Shown here piece after piece: positions 8,539 to 16,960 of a stretch of 64,000 nucleotides of DNA. Under the pieces are notes generated by a model. It had not been told where the DNA came from and did no database searches. It was given only the letters and a program-made list of their open reading frames with translations. Origin of the DNA: Streptomyces brasiliensis (GTDB taxonomy: Bacteria > Actinomycetota > Actinomycetes > Streptomycetales > Streptomycetaceae); contig NZ_BMQA01000008.1 of the NCBI RefSeq assembly GCF_014647875.1, forward strand, positions 287,002-351,001, in the 5' to 3' direction. Numbering within the stretch: position 1 is the first letter of the stretch; every line of letters begins with the position of its first letter. A program made the translations under genes and the position numbers.

Positions 8539-9918
8539 ATGCGCATCATGAGCAGCACCATCCGGACAGACAGGGCCGTCACCACTCTCGCCGTCCTCCT
8601 CGCGGGGGCGCTCACGCTCACCGCCTGCGGAGGCAGTGACGACAACAAGAAGGACGACGGCGGCAGCACCGCGAGCCAGTCGGCCGGCACCGTCACCCTC
8701 CCCAAGCTGAACGGCGCGAGCCTCGAGGTCGCCGCCGTGTGGACCGGCGGCGAGCAGAAGAACTTCAAGCAGGTCCTCGCGGAGTTCGAGAAGCGCACGG
8801 GCGCCAAGGTCACCTTCGTGCCGGCCCAGGACCCGATCATCAACTTCCTCGGTTCGAAGATCGCGGGCGGTCAGCCGCCGGACGTCGCGCTGCTGCCGCA
8901 GCCCGGCGCGATCAAGCAGGCCGTGGAGAAGGGCTGGGCCAAGCCGCTGGGCGCCGAGGCGCAAGCGGAGCTGGCGAAGAACTACTCGCAGGGCTGGCAG
9001 GACATCGGCAAGGTCGACGGCAAGCAGTACGGCGTCTACTACAAGGCCGCCAACAAGTCGCTGATCTGGTACAACGCGAAGGCCTTCGAGAACGCGGGCG
9101 CCAAGGAGCCGAAGACCTGGCAGGAGCTGCTGACGGCGGCGCAGGCGGTGTACGACTCGGGCGTCACGCCGTTCTCGGTCGGCGGCGCCGACGGCTGGAC
9201 GCTGACCGACTGGTTCGAGAACGTCTATCTCTCCCAGGCGGGCCCGGAGAAGTACGACCAGCTCGCCCAGCACAAGATCAAGTGGACGGACCCCTCCGTG
9301 AAGGAGGCGCTGACCACGCTCGCCCAGGTCTGGGGCAAGAAGGACTATGTGGCGGGCGGCGCGAACGGCGCGCTGCAGACGGAGTTCCCGGCCTCGGTCA
9401 CGCAGACCTTCACCGGCGGCGACCAGCCCAAGGCGGCCATGGTCTACGAGGGCGACTTCGCGCAGGTCAACATCGGTGAGACCAAGGCGAAGGTGGGCAC
9501 GGACGCGAAGGTGTTCCCGTTCCCGTCGGTGGGCTCGACCGCGCCGGTGGTCTCCGGTGGTGACGCCGCGGTGATCCTGAAGGACTCGAAGGCGGCGCAG
9601 GCGCTGGCCACCTTCCTGGCCTCGCCGGACGCGGCGACGATCCAGGCGAAGCTGGGCGGCTACCTCTCGCCCAACAAGAACGTCCCGAACTCGGCGTACC
9701 CGAACGAGGTGCAGCGCACGATCGCGAAGGCGCTGATCGCCTCAGGCGACGACTTCCGCTTCGACATGTCGGACCAGGCCCCGCAGGCCTTCGGCGGTAC
9801 GCCCGGCAAGGGTGAGTGGAAGGACCTCCAGGACTTCCTGAAGAACCCGACGGATGTCGCAGGCACCCAGGCGAAGCTGGAGAAGGAAGCGGCGGCGGCG
9901 TACGGCAGCGGGAGCTGA
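8539..9918 (+). CDS. Sugar ABC transporter substrate-binding lipoprotein (CUT1)
   Basis: Extracytoplasmic solute-binding protein of about 459 aa. The signal peptide ends in the lipobox LTAC (Cys30), followed by an Asp/Lys/Gly/Ser-rich tether. Family-1 SBP features are visible, for example FEKRTGAKVTFV, the conserved tract from GVYYKAANKSLIWYN, and WQELLTAAQ. Candidate starts are GTG 8536, ATG 8539 and ATG 8548; ATG 8539 is preferred because ACGGGG lies a suitable distance upstream. It heads an operon with two permeases. The sugar cannot be read from sequence; oligosaccharides are typical of CUT1 systems. Confidence 0.9.
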   Translation: MRIMSSTIRTDRAVTTLAVLLAGALTLTACGGSDDNKKDDGGSTASQSAGTVTLPKLNGASLEVAAVWTGGEQKNFKQVLAEFEKRTGAKVTFVPAQDPIINFLGSKIAGGQPPDVALLPQPGAIKQAVEKGWAKPLGAEAQAELAKNYSQGWQDIGKVDGKQYGVYYKAANKSLIWYNAKAFENAGAKEPKTWQELLTAAQAVYDSGVTPFSVGGADGWTLTDWFENVYLSQAGPEKYDQLAQHKIKWTDPSVKEALTTLAQVWGKKDYVAGGANGALQTEFPASVTQTFTGGDQPKAAMVYEGDFAQVNIGETKAKVGTDAKVFPFPSVGSTAPVVSGGDAAVILKDSKAAQALATFLASPDAATIQAKLGGYLSPNKNVPNSAYPNEVQRTIAKALIASGDDFRFDMSDQAPQAFGGTPGKGEWKDLQDFLKNPTDVAGTQAKLEKEAAAAYGSGS

Positions 9919-9960
9919 TCCGCGGATGACCGCACTGCACGGACGAGGGGCGGTCCGGCG

Positions 9961-11301
9961 ATGACGTCGGCCTCGGCGGCGGGCGCACCCACACCCGCCG
10001 CGCCCCGCACGCGCAAGAGCGTGACCGGCACCCGCAAGACCGTGGCAGCGCTGTTCCTGCTGCCGGCCCTGGTGCTGCTCGGCGCGCTCGTGGTCTACCC
10101 GATCGGGTACTCGATCGTCCGCAGCTTCTGCAACGCCTCGGGCGACGGCTTCTCCGGAGTCGACAACTACAAGGCGCTGTTCACCGACGACGGCATCCGC
10201 ACGGCCCTGAAGAACAACATCATCTGGGTGGTGTTCGCGCCGACGGTCTCCACGGCCCTCGGTCTGATCTTCGCGGTGCTGACCGAACGAGTGCGCTGGG
10301 GAACGGCGTTCAAGCTGGTCGTCTTCATGCCGATGGCGATCTCGATGCTGGCGGCCGGCATCATCTTCCGGCTCGTCTACGACCAGGATCCGGACAAGGG
10401 CGTCGCGAACGCCGTGTGGGTGGGCGTGCACGACACGTTCGCGCAGTCGTCCGCGTTCCCGAAGGCGCACCCGGGCCGTGAGTCGCCGCTGAAGCCGGAC
10501 TCGGGCGGTTTCATCACGTCGGCGCCGGTCCGCAGCGGGCAGCCGGTGACCCTGCCCCTGGTGGGCGTCGCCCCGGACCAGATGCCGGACGGCGCGAAGC
10601 CGGCCGCGGCGGCGAAGGCCGACCCCGGGAAGATCACCGGCACCACCTGGCAGGACTTCACGCGCGGCAAGGGCGTCGGCAGGCTCGGCGCCCCGGACCC
10701 GTCCGAACTCGGCTACGCGGGCATGAAGATCGAGGCGGTCAAGGACGGCAAGGTGGTGGCCTCGACGAAGGCGGCCGCCGACGGCACCTTCACGCTGCCC
10801 GGCTCAGCGGACGGGGCTCAACTCCGGCTCCCGGCGAGCAACTTCAAGGAGCCGTACAACGGCGTCGACTGGCTCGGCCCCTCGCTGGTCACACCGGCCA
10901 TCATCGGGTCGTACGTCTGGATGTGGGCGGGGTTCGCGATGGTGCTGATCGCGGCCGGGCTCGCGGGTGTGCCGCGTGAACTGCTGGAAGCCGCGCGGGT
11001 CGACGGAGCGAACGAGTGGCAGGTGTTCCGCAAGGTGACGGTGCCGCTGCTGGCCCCGGTCCTCGCGGTCGTCACCGTCACGCTGATGATCAACGTGCTG
11101 AAGGTGTTCGACCTGGTCTTCATCATCGCGCCCGGCTCCTCGCAGGACGACGCGAACGTGCTGGCCCTGGAGCTGTACCGCAAGGGCTTCGCGGAGAGCC
11201 AGCCCGGCATCGCGAGCGCGATCGCGGTGTTCCTGCTGCTCCTGGTGATCCCGGTGATGGCCTTCAACATCCGTCGGCTCAGGCGGGAGGGGCGGCGATG
11301 A
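9961..11301 (+). CDS. Sugar ABC permease (MalF/UgpA type) with large outside insertion
   Basis: Integral membrane permease of 446 aa. N-terminal membrane segments (from about 27) include FLLPALVLLGALVVYPIGY. The cytoplasmic EAA loop, ELLEAARVDGANEWQVFRKV, lies at about 340 and contacts the ATPase. Between the third and fourth membrane segments is an unusual segment at about 141-305. Part of it (GMKIEAVKDGKVVAS, then DGTFTLPG) looks like a carboxypeptidase-regulatory-type beta sandwich; ordinary CUT1 permeases have a short loop here. Its ATG overlaps nothing upstream (42 bp after the binding protein), while its stop overlaps the next gene by 4 bp. Confidence 0.9.
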   Translation: MTSASAAGAPTPAAPRTRKSVTGTRKTVAALFLLPALVLLGALVVYPIGYSIVRSFCNASGDGFSGVDNYKALFTDDGIRTALKNNIIWVVFAPTVSTALGLIFAVLTERVRWGTAFKLVVFMPMAISMLAAGIIFRLVYDQDPDKGVANAVWVGVHDTFAQSSAFPKAHPGRESPLKPDSGGFITSAPVRSGQPVTLPLVGVAPDQMPDGAKPAAAAKADPGKITGTTWQDFTRGKGVGRLGAPDPSELGYAGMKIEAVKDGKVVASTKAAADGTFTLPGSADGAQLRLPASNFKEPYNGVDWLGPSLVTPAIIGSYVWMWAGFAMVLIAAGLAGVPRELLEAARVDGANEWQVFRKVTVPLLAPVLAVVTVTLMINVLKVFDLVFIIAPGSSQDDANVLALELYRKGFAESQPGIASAIAVFLLLLVIPVMAFNIRRLRREGRR

Positions 11302-12206
11302 CGACGCACGCCGGAAGCATCGGCAAGGTGGCGCCCGTGGAGACCGTGAAGGCGAAGCAGTCGCTGAGCGCGCGGATCGCGGAGAAGCTGAGCGGCGGAC
11401 TGGTCCGCGCCTTCCTGCTCGTCGTCGGCCTGTTCTGGCTGGTACCGACCATCGGCCTGTTCATCTCCTCGCTGCGTGCGCCCGAGGACATGAGCGCCGG
11501 CGGCTGGTGGAAGGTGTTCGCCCAGCCGTCCCAACTCACCTTCGACAGCTACCAGAAGCTCCTCGAGAACAGCGACATCACCAACTCCCTGGTGAACACC
11601 GTGTTGATCACGGTCCCGGCGACGGTCCTGGTGGTCGTCATCGGCTCCCTCGCGGGCTACGCGTTCGCGTGGATGGAGTTCCCGGGTCGCGACTGGTGGT
11701 TCCTCGCGGTGGTGAGCCTGCTGGTCGTGCCCGTGCAGGTCGCGCTGATCCCGATCGCCGAACTGTTCGGCAACATCGGCCTGTTCGGGACGATCTTCGG
11801 GGTGATCCTGTTCCACGTGGGCTTCGGCCTGCCGTTCGCGGTGTTCCTGCTGCGGAACTTCTTCGCGGAGATCCCGCGCGAGCTGCTGGAGGCGGCCCGT
11901 CTGGACGGGGCGGGTGAACTGCGGCTGTTCACCCGGGTGGTGATGCCACTGGGCGGCCCCGCGATCGCGAGCCTGGGCATCTTCCAGTTCCTGTGGGTGT
12001 GGAACGACATGCTGGTGGCGCTGGTGTTCACCAAGTCGGGCACCCAGCCGATCACGGTGGCGCTGCAGACGCAGGTGCGCCAGTTCGGCAACAACATCGA
12101 CGTGCTGGCACCCGGCGCGTTCATCTCGATGGTGATCCCGCTGGCCGTGTTCTTCGCATTCCAGCGGCAGTTCGTGTCGGGCGTGATGGCCGGTGCGGTC
12201 AAGTAG
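11298..12206 (+). CDS. Sugar ABC permease (MalG/UgpE type)
   Basis: Second permease, 302 aa. The ATG at 11298 overlaps the previous stop in ATGA, so the pair is translationally coupled. Six membrane segments are predicted by eye. The EAA loop is ELLEAARLDGAGELRLFTRV, and the C-terminal GVMAGAVK is typical of MalG-like proteins. No ATP-binding gene is adjacent; Streptomyces CUT1 importers commonly share the ATPase MsiK encoded elsewhere (established knowledge), so that is the likely energy source. Confidence 0.92.
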   Translation: MTTHAGSIGKVAPVETVKAKQSLSARIAEKLSGGLVRAFLLVVGLFWLVPTIGLFISSLRAPEDMSAGGWWKVFAQPSQLTFDSYQKLLENSDITNSLVNTVLITVPATVLVVVIGSLAGYAFAWMEFPGRDWWFLAVVSLLVVPVQVALIPIAELFGNIGLFGTIFGVILFHVGFGLPFAVFLLRNFFAEIPRELLEAARLDGAGELRLFTRVVMPLGGPAIASLGIFQFLWVWNDMLVALVFTKSGTQPITVALQTQVRQFGNNIDVLAPGAFISMVIPLAVFFAFQRQFVSGVMAGAVK

Positions 12207-12228
12207 CAACAAAAGGGACACATTTCGG

Positions 12229-12254
12229 AGGGCGGCCCGTCCCGGGACCGCCCT
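12229..12254 (+). terminator. Terminator after the sugar importer operon
   Basis: AGGGCGG (12229-12235) pairs with CCGCCCT (12248-12254). The loop itself contains the palindrome GTCCCGGGAC. It lies 23 bases after the permease stop and has no U-tract. Confidence 0.6.
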
Positions 12255-12358
12255 TCGGCGTTCACCCGGCGTCCCCCGTATGCCGTAGGAAGCGTAACCA
12301 CATCACTCCATCGGCCGTTCCCGGGCATGACGCCCGCCGACCGACCCATGGATGTCCC

Positions 12359-14623
12359 TTGCCCAGGTTCAGTGTCATTGTCCCCGCGTACAAGGTCCAG
12401 GCGTATCTGCACGAGTGCCTGGACTCGGTGCTCTCGCAGTCGTATCCCGATCTCGAACTGATCGCCGTGGACGACTGCTCACCGGACGCGAGCGGGGAGA
12501 TCATCGACGAGTACGCGGCCCGCGACTCGCGCGTGCGGGCCGTGCACCTGCCCGAGAACCAGGGACTGGGCCGCGCACGCAACGCGGGCATGGCGCACGC
12601 CGAGGGCGACTACCTGGTCTTCCTGGACAGCGACGACACCCTCACCCCGGGCGCGCTGCAGGCCGTCGCCGACCGCATCAAGGAGACGGGTGATCCGGAG
12701 GTCCTGGTCTACGACCACGCGCGCACCTACTGGACCGGTGAGGTGGTGCGCGACGAATCCGGGTCCCGGCTCACGCAGCAGGGCCCGGCCCCCTTCCGGC
12801 TCGCGGGCCGCCCGGAGCTGCTGCGGGTGCTGATGGTGGCCTGGAACAAGGCGTACCGCCGGGAGTTCGTGGAGCGCGAGGAGTTCACCTTCCCGCCCGG
12901 CTACTACGAGGACACGCCCTGGACGTACCCGGTCCTGATGGCGGCCGGGACCATCGCGACCCTCGACCGGGTGTGCGTGCACTACCGGCAGCGCCGCCGA
13001 GGCAGCATCCTCGGCACCACCAGCCGGAAGCACTTCGACATCTTCAAGCAGTACGACCGGGTCTTCGCGTACGTCGACGCACGCCCCGAACTGGCCGAAT
13101 GGCGGCCGGTGCTGTTCCGCCGCATGATCGACCACTTCTCGACGGTGTTCACCAAGCGCGACCGGCTGCCGCGCGGCAGCCGCGCAGCGTTCCTGCGCCA
13201 GGCGCGTGCCCACTGCCGCCGCCACCGCACCCCGGGCGCCGCCGTCCCCCTGCGCTCCCGCCTGCGGCACACCCTGGTCCGGCACGGTCTGCACCGCACC
13301 TACCGCACGCTGCTACTGGCCCGCGCCGCGAGTGGTCGTACCGCCAAGGCCGCAGCCGGGCTCGCGCGCGCCCTGAGGGCGGCCGGCCTCCAGCTGCACT
13401 ACCGCATCCAGCTGCGCCTCCCCCTGCGCGCCGACCGTGCCGTCTTCGCCGCCTACTGGGGCCGCGGCCACGGCTGCAACCCTGGTGCGCTGGAGGCCGC
13501 GTTCCGCACGTACGCCCCCCACATCCGCACGGCGTGGATCGCGCACCCGCACTACACGGTCCCGCCGGGCCCGGCCCGGCTGCGCCCCGGCACGGCCGCC
13601 TACTGGACGGCGCTGGCCCGCTCCAAGTACCTGGTCAACAACGTCAACTTCGACCGCCGGCTGCGCAAGCGCCCCGGTCAGGTCTTTGTGCAGACCCAGC
13701 ACGGCACCCCCCTCAAGCACATGGGCCTCGACCTCCAGGAGCGCCCGGCGGCGGCCCGCGGCATGGACTTCGCGGAGCTGCTGCGGGGCGTCGACAAGTG
13801 GGACTACGTGCTGTCCGCCAACCGCCACACCACCCTGACCTGGGAGCGGGTGTACCCCGGCGGCTACACGACGCTGGAGTACGGTTACCCGCGCAACGAC
13901 GTCTTCCAGCGCGCCACCTCGGCGGACGTGATCCGGCTGCGGGAGCAGCTGGGCGTCCCGGAGGGTTCGGTGGCGATCCTCTACGCCCCCACTCATCGCG
14001 ACCACCACCGCACCCAGCGCCCCGTCCTCGACCTGGACCGGGTCCTGCGCCGCCTCGGCCCGCGCTTCGTGGTCCTCGCCCGCGCGCACTACTGGCACGA
14101 CGGGCGACTGACGCGCGGCGCGGAGAGCGCCCGCGTCATCGACGTCAGCGGACATCCGAGCGTGGAGTCCCTGTGCCTCGCCTCGGACGTGCTGGTCACG
14201 GACTACTCGTCGATCATGTTCGACTACGCCAATCTCGACCGCCCGATCGTCGTCCACATCGAGGACCGCGAGGCCTACGAGGCGGCCCGTGGCACCTATT
14301 TCGACCTGCGCTCGTGTCCGCCCGGCGCGGTGGCACGCAGCGAGGACGAGCTGATCGACATCTTCGCGACCGGCCACTGGCGCGGCTCCCGCTCGGCCCA
14401 GCTGCGGGCGGCGTTCCGGGAGCGGTTCTGCCCGTACGACGACGGACGCGCCGCCGAACGGGTCGTACGGCATGTCGTGCTGGGCGAGCCGGCGGGGCGG
14501 CCGGTGATCACCCCGCTCGCCGAACGGCACCCGGTTCCCTCGGTCGCGTCGGCACTCGCACGCTCCCCTCTGGCCACTGTTTCGCAACCTTCCGGACCTC
14601 TGCCCGTCACCGAGACCCGCTGA
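12359..14623 (+). CDS. GT2 glycosyltransferase fused to TagF-like glycerophosphotransferase (paralogue 1)
   Basis: Two-domain enzyme of 754 aa. Residues 1-230 form a GT-A fold with FSVIVPAYKV, VDDCSPD and an intact DSD (90-92). The second half is a CDP-glycerol:polyglycerol phosphate transferase-like domain, with QTQHGTPLKHMG (H448), a second histidine at 577 (ARAHYW) and VTDYSSIMFDYANLDRP. TagF enzymes use two such histidines for polymer extension. It is likely cytoplasmic and membrane-associated, acting in wall teichoic acid-like polymer synthesis. The start is taken as TTG 12359 because both tandem paralogues begin MPRF at this point and no in-frame ATG or GTG is near. Confidence 0.85.
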   Translation: MPRFSVIVPAYKVQAYLHECLDSVLSQSYPDLELIAVDDCSPDASGEIIDEYAARDSRVRAVHLPENQGLGRARNAGMAHAEGDYLVFLDSDDTLTPGALQAVADRIKETGDPEVLVYDHARTYWTGEVVRDESGSRLTQQGPAPFRLAGRPELLRVLMVAWNKAYRREFVEREEFTFPPGYYEDTPWTYPVLMAAGTIATLDRVCVHYRQRRRGSILGTTSRKHFDIFKQYDRVFAYVDARPELAEWRPVLFRRMIDHFSTVFTKRDRLPRGSRAAFLRQARAHCRRHRTPGAAVPLRSRLRHTLVRHGLHRTYRTLLLARAASGRTAKAAAGLARALRAAGLQLHYRIQLRLPLRADRAVFAAYWGRGHGCNPGALEAAFRTYAPHIRTAWIAHPHYTVPPGPARLRPGTAAYWTALARSKYLVNNVNFDRRLRKRPGQVFVQTQHGTPLKHMGLDLQERPAAARGMDFAELLRGVDKWDYVLSANRHTTLTWERVYPGGYTTLEYGYPRNDVFQRATSADVIRLREQLGVPEGSVAILYAPTHRDHHRTQRPVLDLDRVLRRLGPRFVVLARAHYWHDGRLTRGAESARVIDVSGHPSVESLCLASDVLVTDYSSIMFDYANLDRPIVVHIEDREAYEAARGTYFDLRSCPPGAVARSEDELIDIFATGHWRGSRSAQLRAAFRERFCPYDDGRAAERVVRHVVLGEPAGRPVITPLAERHPVPSVASALARSPLATVSQPSGPLPVTETR

Positions 14624-14650
14624 ACGCCGTTTGTCCTACCAGGAGTCCCG

Positions 14651-14737
14651 ATGCCCTCCAGCTCCTCGCGGCCCACGCCGAGCAGGCCGTCCACGTGGCG
14701 GCCGGCCGGCCGGCCCGGTCGCGCCCGTACCACGTGA
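14651..14737 (+). CDS. Possible 28-residue leader ORF between two transferase genes
   Basis: ATG 14651 is preceded by AGGAG with a five-base spacer, the best Shine-Dalgarno sequence in this intergenic gap. It opens MPSSSSRPTPSRPSTW and ends at TGA 14737, 11 bases before the next gene's ATG. The product is Ser/Pro/Arg-rich without recognisable family. It could be a leader peptide that couples or tunes translation of the downstream gene, or chance. Confidence 0.35.
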   Translation: MPSSSSRPTPSRPSTWRPAGRPGRARTT

Positions 14738-14748
14738 GAAAGAGCAGA

Positions 14749-16953
14749 ATGCCTCGCTTCAGCATCATCGTCCCGTCCCATGGGGTCGCGGGCCGGCTGT
14801 CCCAGGCGCTGGACTCGGTCCTGGCGCAGTCCTTCGGCGACCTGGAGCTGATCCCCGTCTGCGACGCGGCCGGCTCACCGGCGGCACTGGTCGCCGCCGG
14901 TCACGCCGAGCGGGACTCGCGGGTGGTCCCGGTCTGCTCACCGCCGTCCACCGGTCTGAGCGGGGCGCGCAACACGGGGATGCGGGCGGCGGGCGGCACG
15001 TATCTGCTGTTCCTCGACGGCGACGACGTTCTCCTGCCCGGGGCCCTCGCGGCGCTCGACGCACGACTCGCGGACACCGGGGACCCGGACGTCCTGTACT
15101 TCGAGCACGAGCGGCTGCCCTGGTGGGAGGGCGAGTCCACCAACCCCGTCGCCCCGCTGCTGGCCAAGACGCCGGACGAGGCGTTCACCCCCTCGCGGGC
15201 CCCCGCGCTCACCGGCGTGCCGTTCCCGGCATGGAGCGCCGCCTACCGCCGCTCCTTCGTCACCGACCACGAACTGGCCTTCCCCGACGGCAACTTCACG
15301 GACATCGGCTGGAGCGGACTGACCACGATCGCCGCCGAGCGGATCGCCGTCCTGCGCTCGGTGCTGGTACGGCACCGGTTGCGGCGGCAGGGCAGCAGGC
15401 TGAACCTGCCGGGCGCGCACCACCACGAACTCCTCGACCAGGTGGCCCGGGTGCTGACCCGGGCCGCCGAGCAGGGCGTCACCGTCGAGCGGTCGCGTGC
15501 ACTGTTCGAGCAGCTCTTCGCCGTCGTGCTGAAGACGGCCTCGCGGCCCGAGCGGCTGCCGTCCGGGCACCGGTCCTTCTTCCGCCGCGCGAGCCGTCTC
15601 TACCGGCGGCACCGGCCGAACGGGTACCCGGTACCGAGCGGCCGAGTAGGCGTGCAGCACCTGCTGCTGGCCGCGGGCTCGTACACGGCGTTCCGCGCGC
15701 TGCGGGGCGCCAACCGGACGGCGGCCAAGGTGGCGGAGCGCCTGCAGGGCCCGCGCATGCTGCGCACCCGCCTGTACTACCGGCGTGAGCTGCGCCGCCC
15801 GCTCGACCCCGACCTGGCCGTGTACTGCGCCTATTGGGGCCGCGGCTACGCCTGCAACCCGGCCGCGATCCATGCGAAGGCCCGCGAACTCGCCCCGCAC
15901 ATCCGCTCGGTGTTCCTGGTCGAGGCCGAGCAGGCGCACGCCATGCCGGACGACGTCGAGTACGCGGTGATCGGCAGCCGCCGCTACTGGGAGGTACTGG
16001 CCCGCGCCACCTATCTGATCAACAACGCCAACTTCGCGGAGGGCGTGGTCAGGCGGCCCGGCAGCGTGCACGTACAGACCCAGCACGGAACCCCGCTGAA
16101 GACGATGGGCGTGGACCAGTCGACCTACCCTGTCGTGGCCGCCCGGACCGGCAGCTTCACCAAGCTGCTGGGCCGCGTCGACCGCTGGGACTTCAACCTC
16201 TCCGCCAACCGCCACTCCACCCAGATGTGGGAGCGCGCCTTCCCCGCCCGGTACGAGGCGCTGGAGTACGGCTATCCGCGCAACGACGTCTACTCCACGG
16301 CGACCGCCGACGACGTGGCCCGCGTCCGCAAGGAGCTGGGCATCCCCGAGGGCAGTAGGGCCGTCCTGTACGCCCCCACCCACCGCGACCACCACACCGG
16401 CTTCGAGACCGGTCTCGACCTGGAGGCCTTCTGCGAGGCGGCCGGCGAGGACGTGGTGGTCCTGCTGCGCGCCCACTACTTCTACGACCAGGGCCGCTCC
16501 CAGAGGCCCGGCAAGATCATCGACGTCACCGCGCACCGCTCCGCCGAGGACGTGTGCCTGGCCGCGGACGCGCTGGTCACGGACTACTCGTCGATCATGT
16601 TCGACTACGCCAACCTGGACCGGCCGATCGTCGTGTACGCCGACGACTGGGAGGTCTACCGGGAGACGCGAGGCGTCTATTTCGACCTCATGGCCGCGCC
16701 CCCGGGGCCGGTGGCGCACACGCCCGAGGAGCTGGCACGCGTCTTCCGCGACGGCTCGTACGCGGGCCCCGGGTCCAGGGCACTGCGGGCCGCCTTCCGC
16801 GAACGATTCTGCGAGTTCGACGACGGACGGGCCGCCGAGCGCGTCGTACGGCGGGTGCTGCTCGGCGAGCCGCCGGAGGCGATCCCTCCCGTGCTCCCGC
16901 TCGCCGAGCGCGTCCCCGCCCCCGCCCCTGCCGCGACCCTCGTGAGGAGCTGA
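14749..16953 (+). CDS. GT2 glycosyltransferase fused to TagF-like transferase (paralogue 2)
   Basis: Enzyme of 734 aa, tandem to paralogue 1. It starts MPRFSIIVPSHG after GAGAAAGAG. The N-terminal GT-A domain keeps FLDGDD, but the usual VDD nucleotide-binding motif reads VCDAAG, and the region is more divergent (acceptor or donor change likely). The TagF-like half is intact: QTQHGTPLKTMG (H446), LLRAHYFYD and VTDYSSIMFDYANLDRP. By family it transfers polyol-phosphate units from a CDP-polyol to a lipid-linked polymer. The specific polyol cannot be told from sequence. Confidence 0.85.
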   Translation: MPRFSIIVPSHGVAGRLSQALDSVLAQSFGDLELIPVCDAAGSPAALVAAGHAERDSRVVPVCSPPSTGLSGARNTGMRAAGGTYLLFLDGDDVLLPGALAALDARLADTGDPDVLYFEHERLPWWEGESTNPVAPLLAKTPDEAFTPSRAPALTGVPFPAWSAAYRRSFVTDHELAFPDGNFTDIGWSGLTTIAAERIAVLRSVLVRHRLRRQGSRLNLPGAHHHELLDQVARVLTRAAEQGVTVERSRALFEQLFAVVLKTASRPERLPSGHRSFFRRASRLYRRHRPNGYPVPSGRVGVQHLLLAAGSYTAFRALRGANRTAAKVAERLQGPRMLRTRLYYRRELRRPLDPDLAVYCAYWGRGYACNPAAIHAKARELAPHIRSVFLVEAEQAHAMPDDVEYAVIGSRRYWEVLARATYLINNANFAEGVVRRPGSVHVQTQHGTPLKTMGVDQSTYPVVAARTGSFTKLLGRVDRWDFNLSANRHSTQMWERAFPARYEALEYGYPRNDVYSTATADDVARVRKELGIPEGSRAVLYAPTHRDHHTGFETGLDLEAFCEAAGEDVVVLLRAHYFYDQGRSQRPGKIIDVTAHRSAEDVCLAADALVTDYSSIMFDYANLDRPIVVYADDWEVYRETRGVYFDLMAAPPGPVAHTPEELARVFRDGSYAGPGSRALRAAFRERFCEFDDGRAAERVVRRVLLGEPPEAIPPVLPLAERVPAPAPAATLVRS

Positions 16954-16960
16954 CCGAGCC

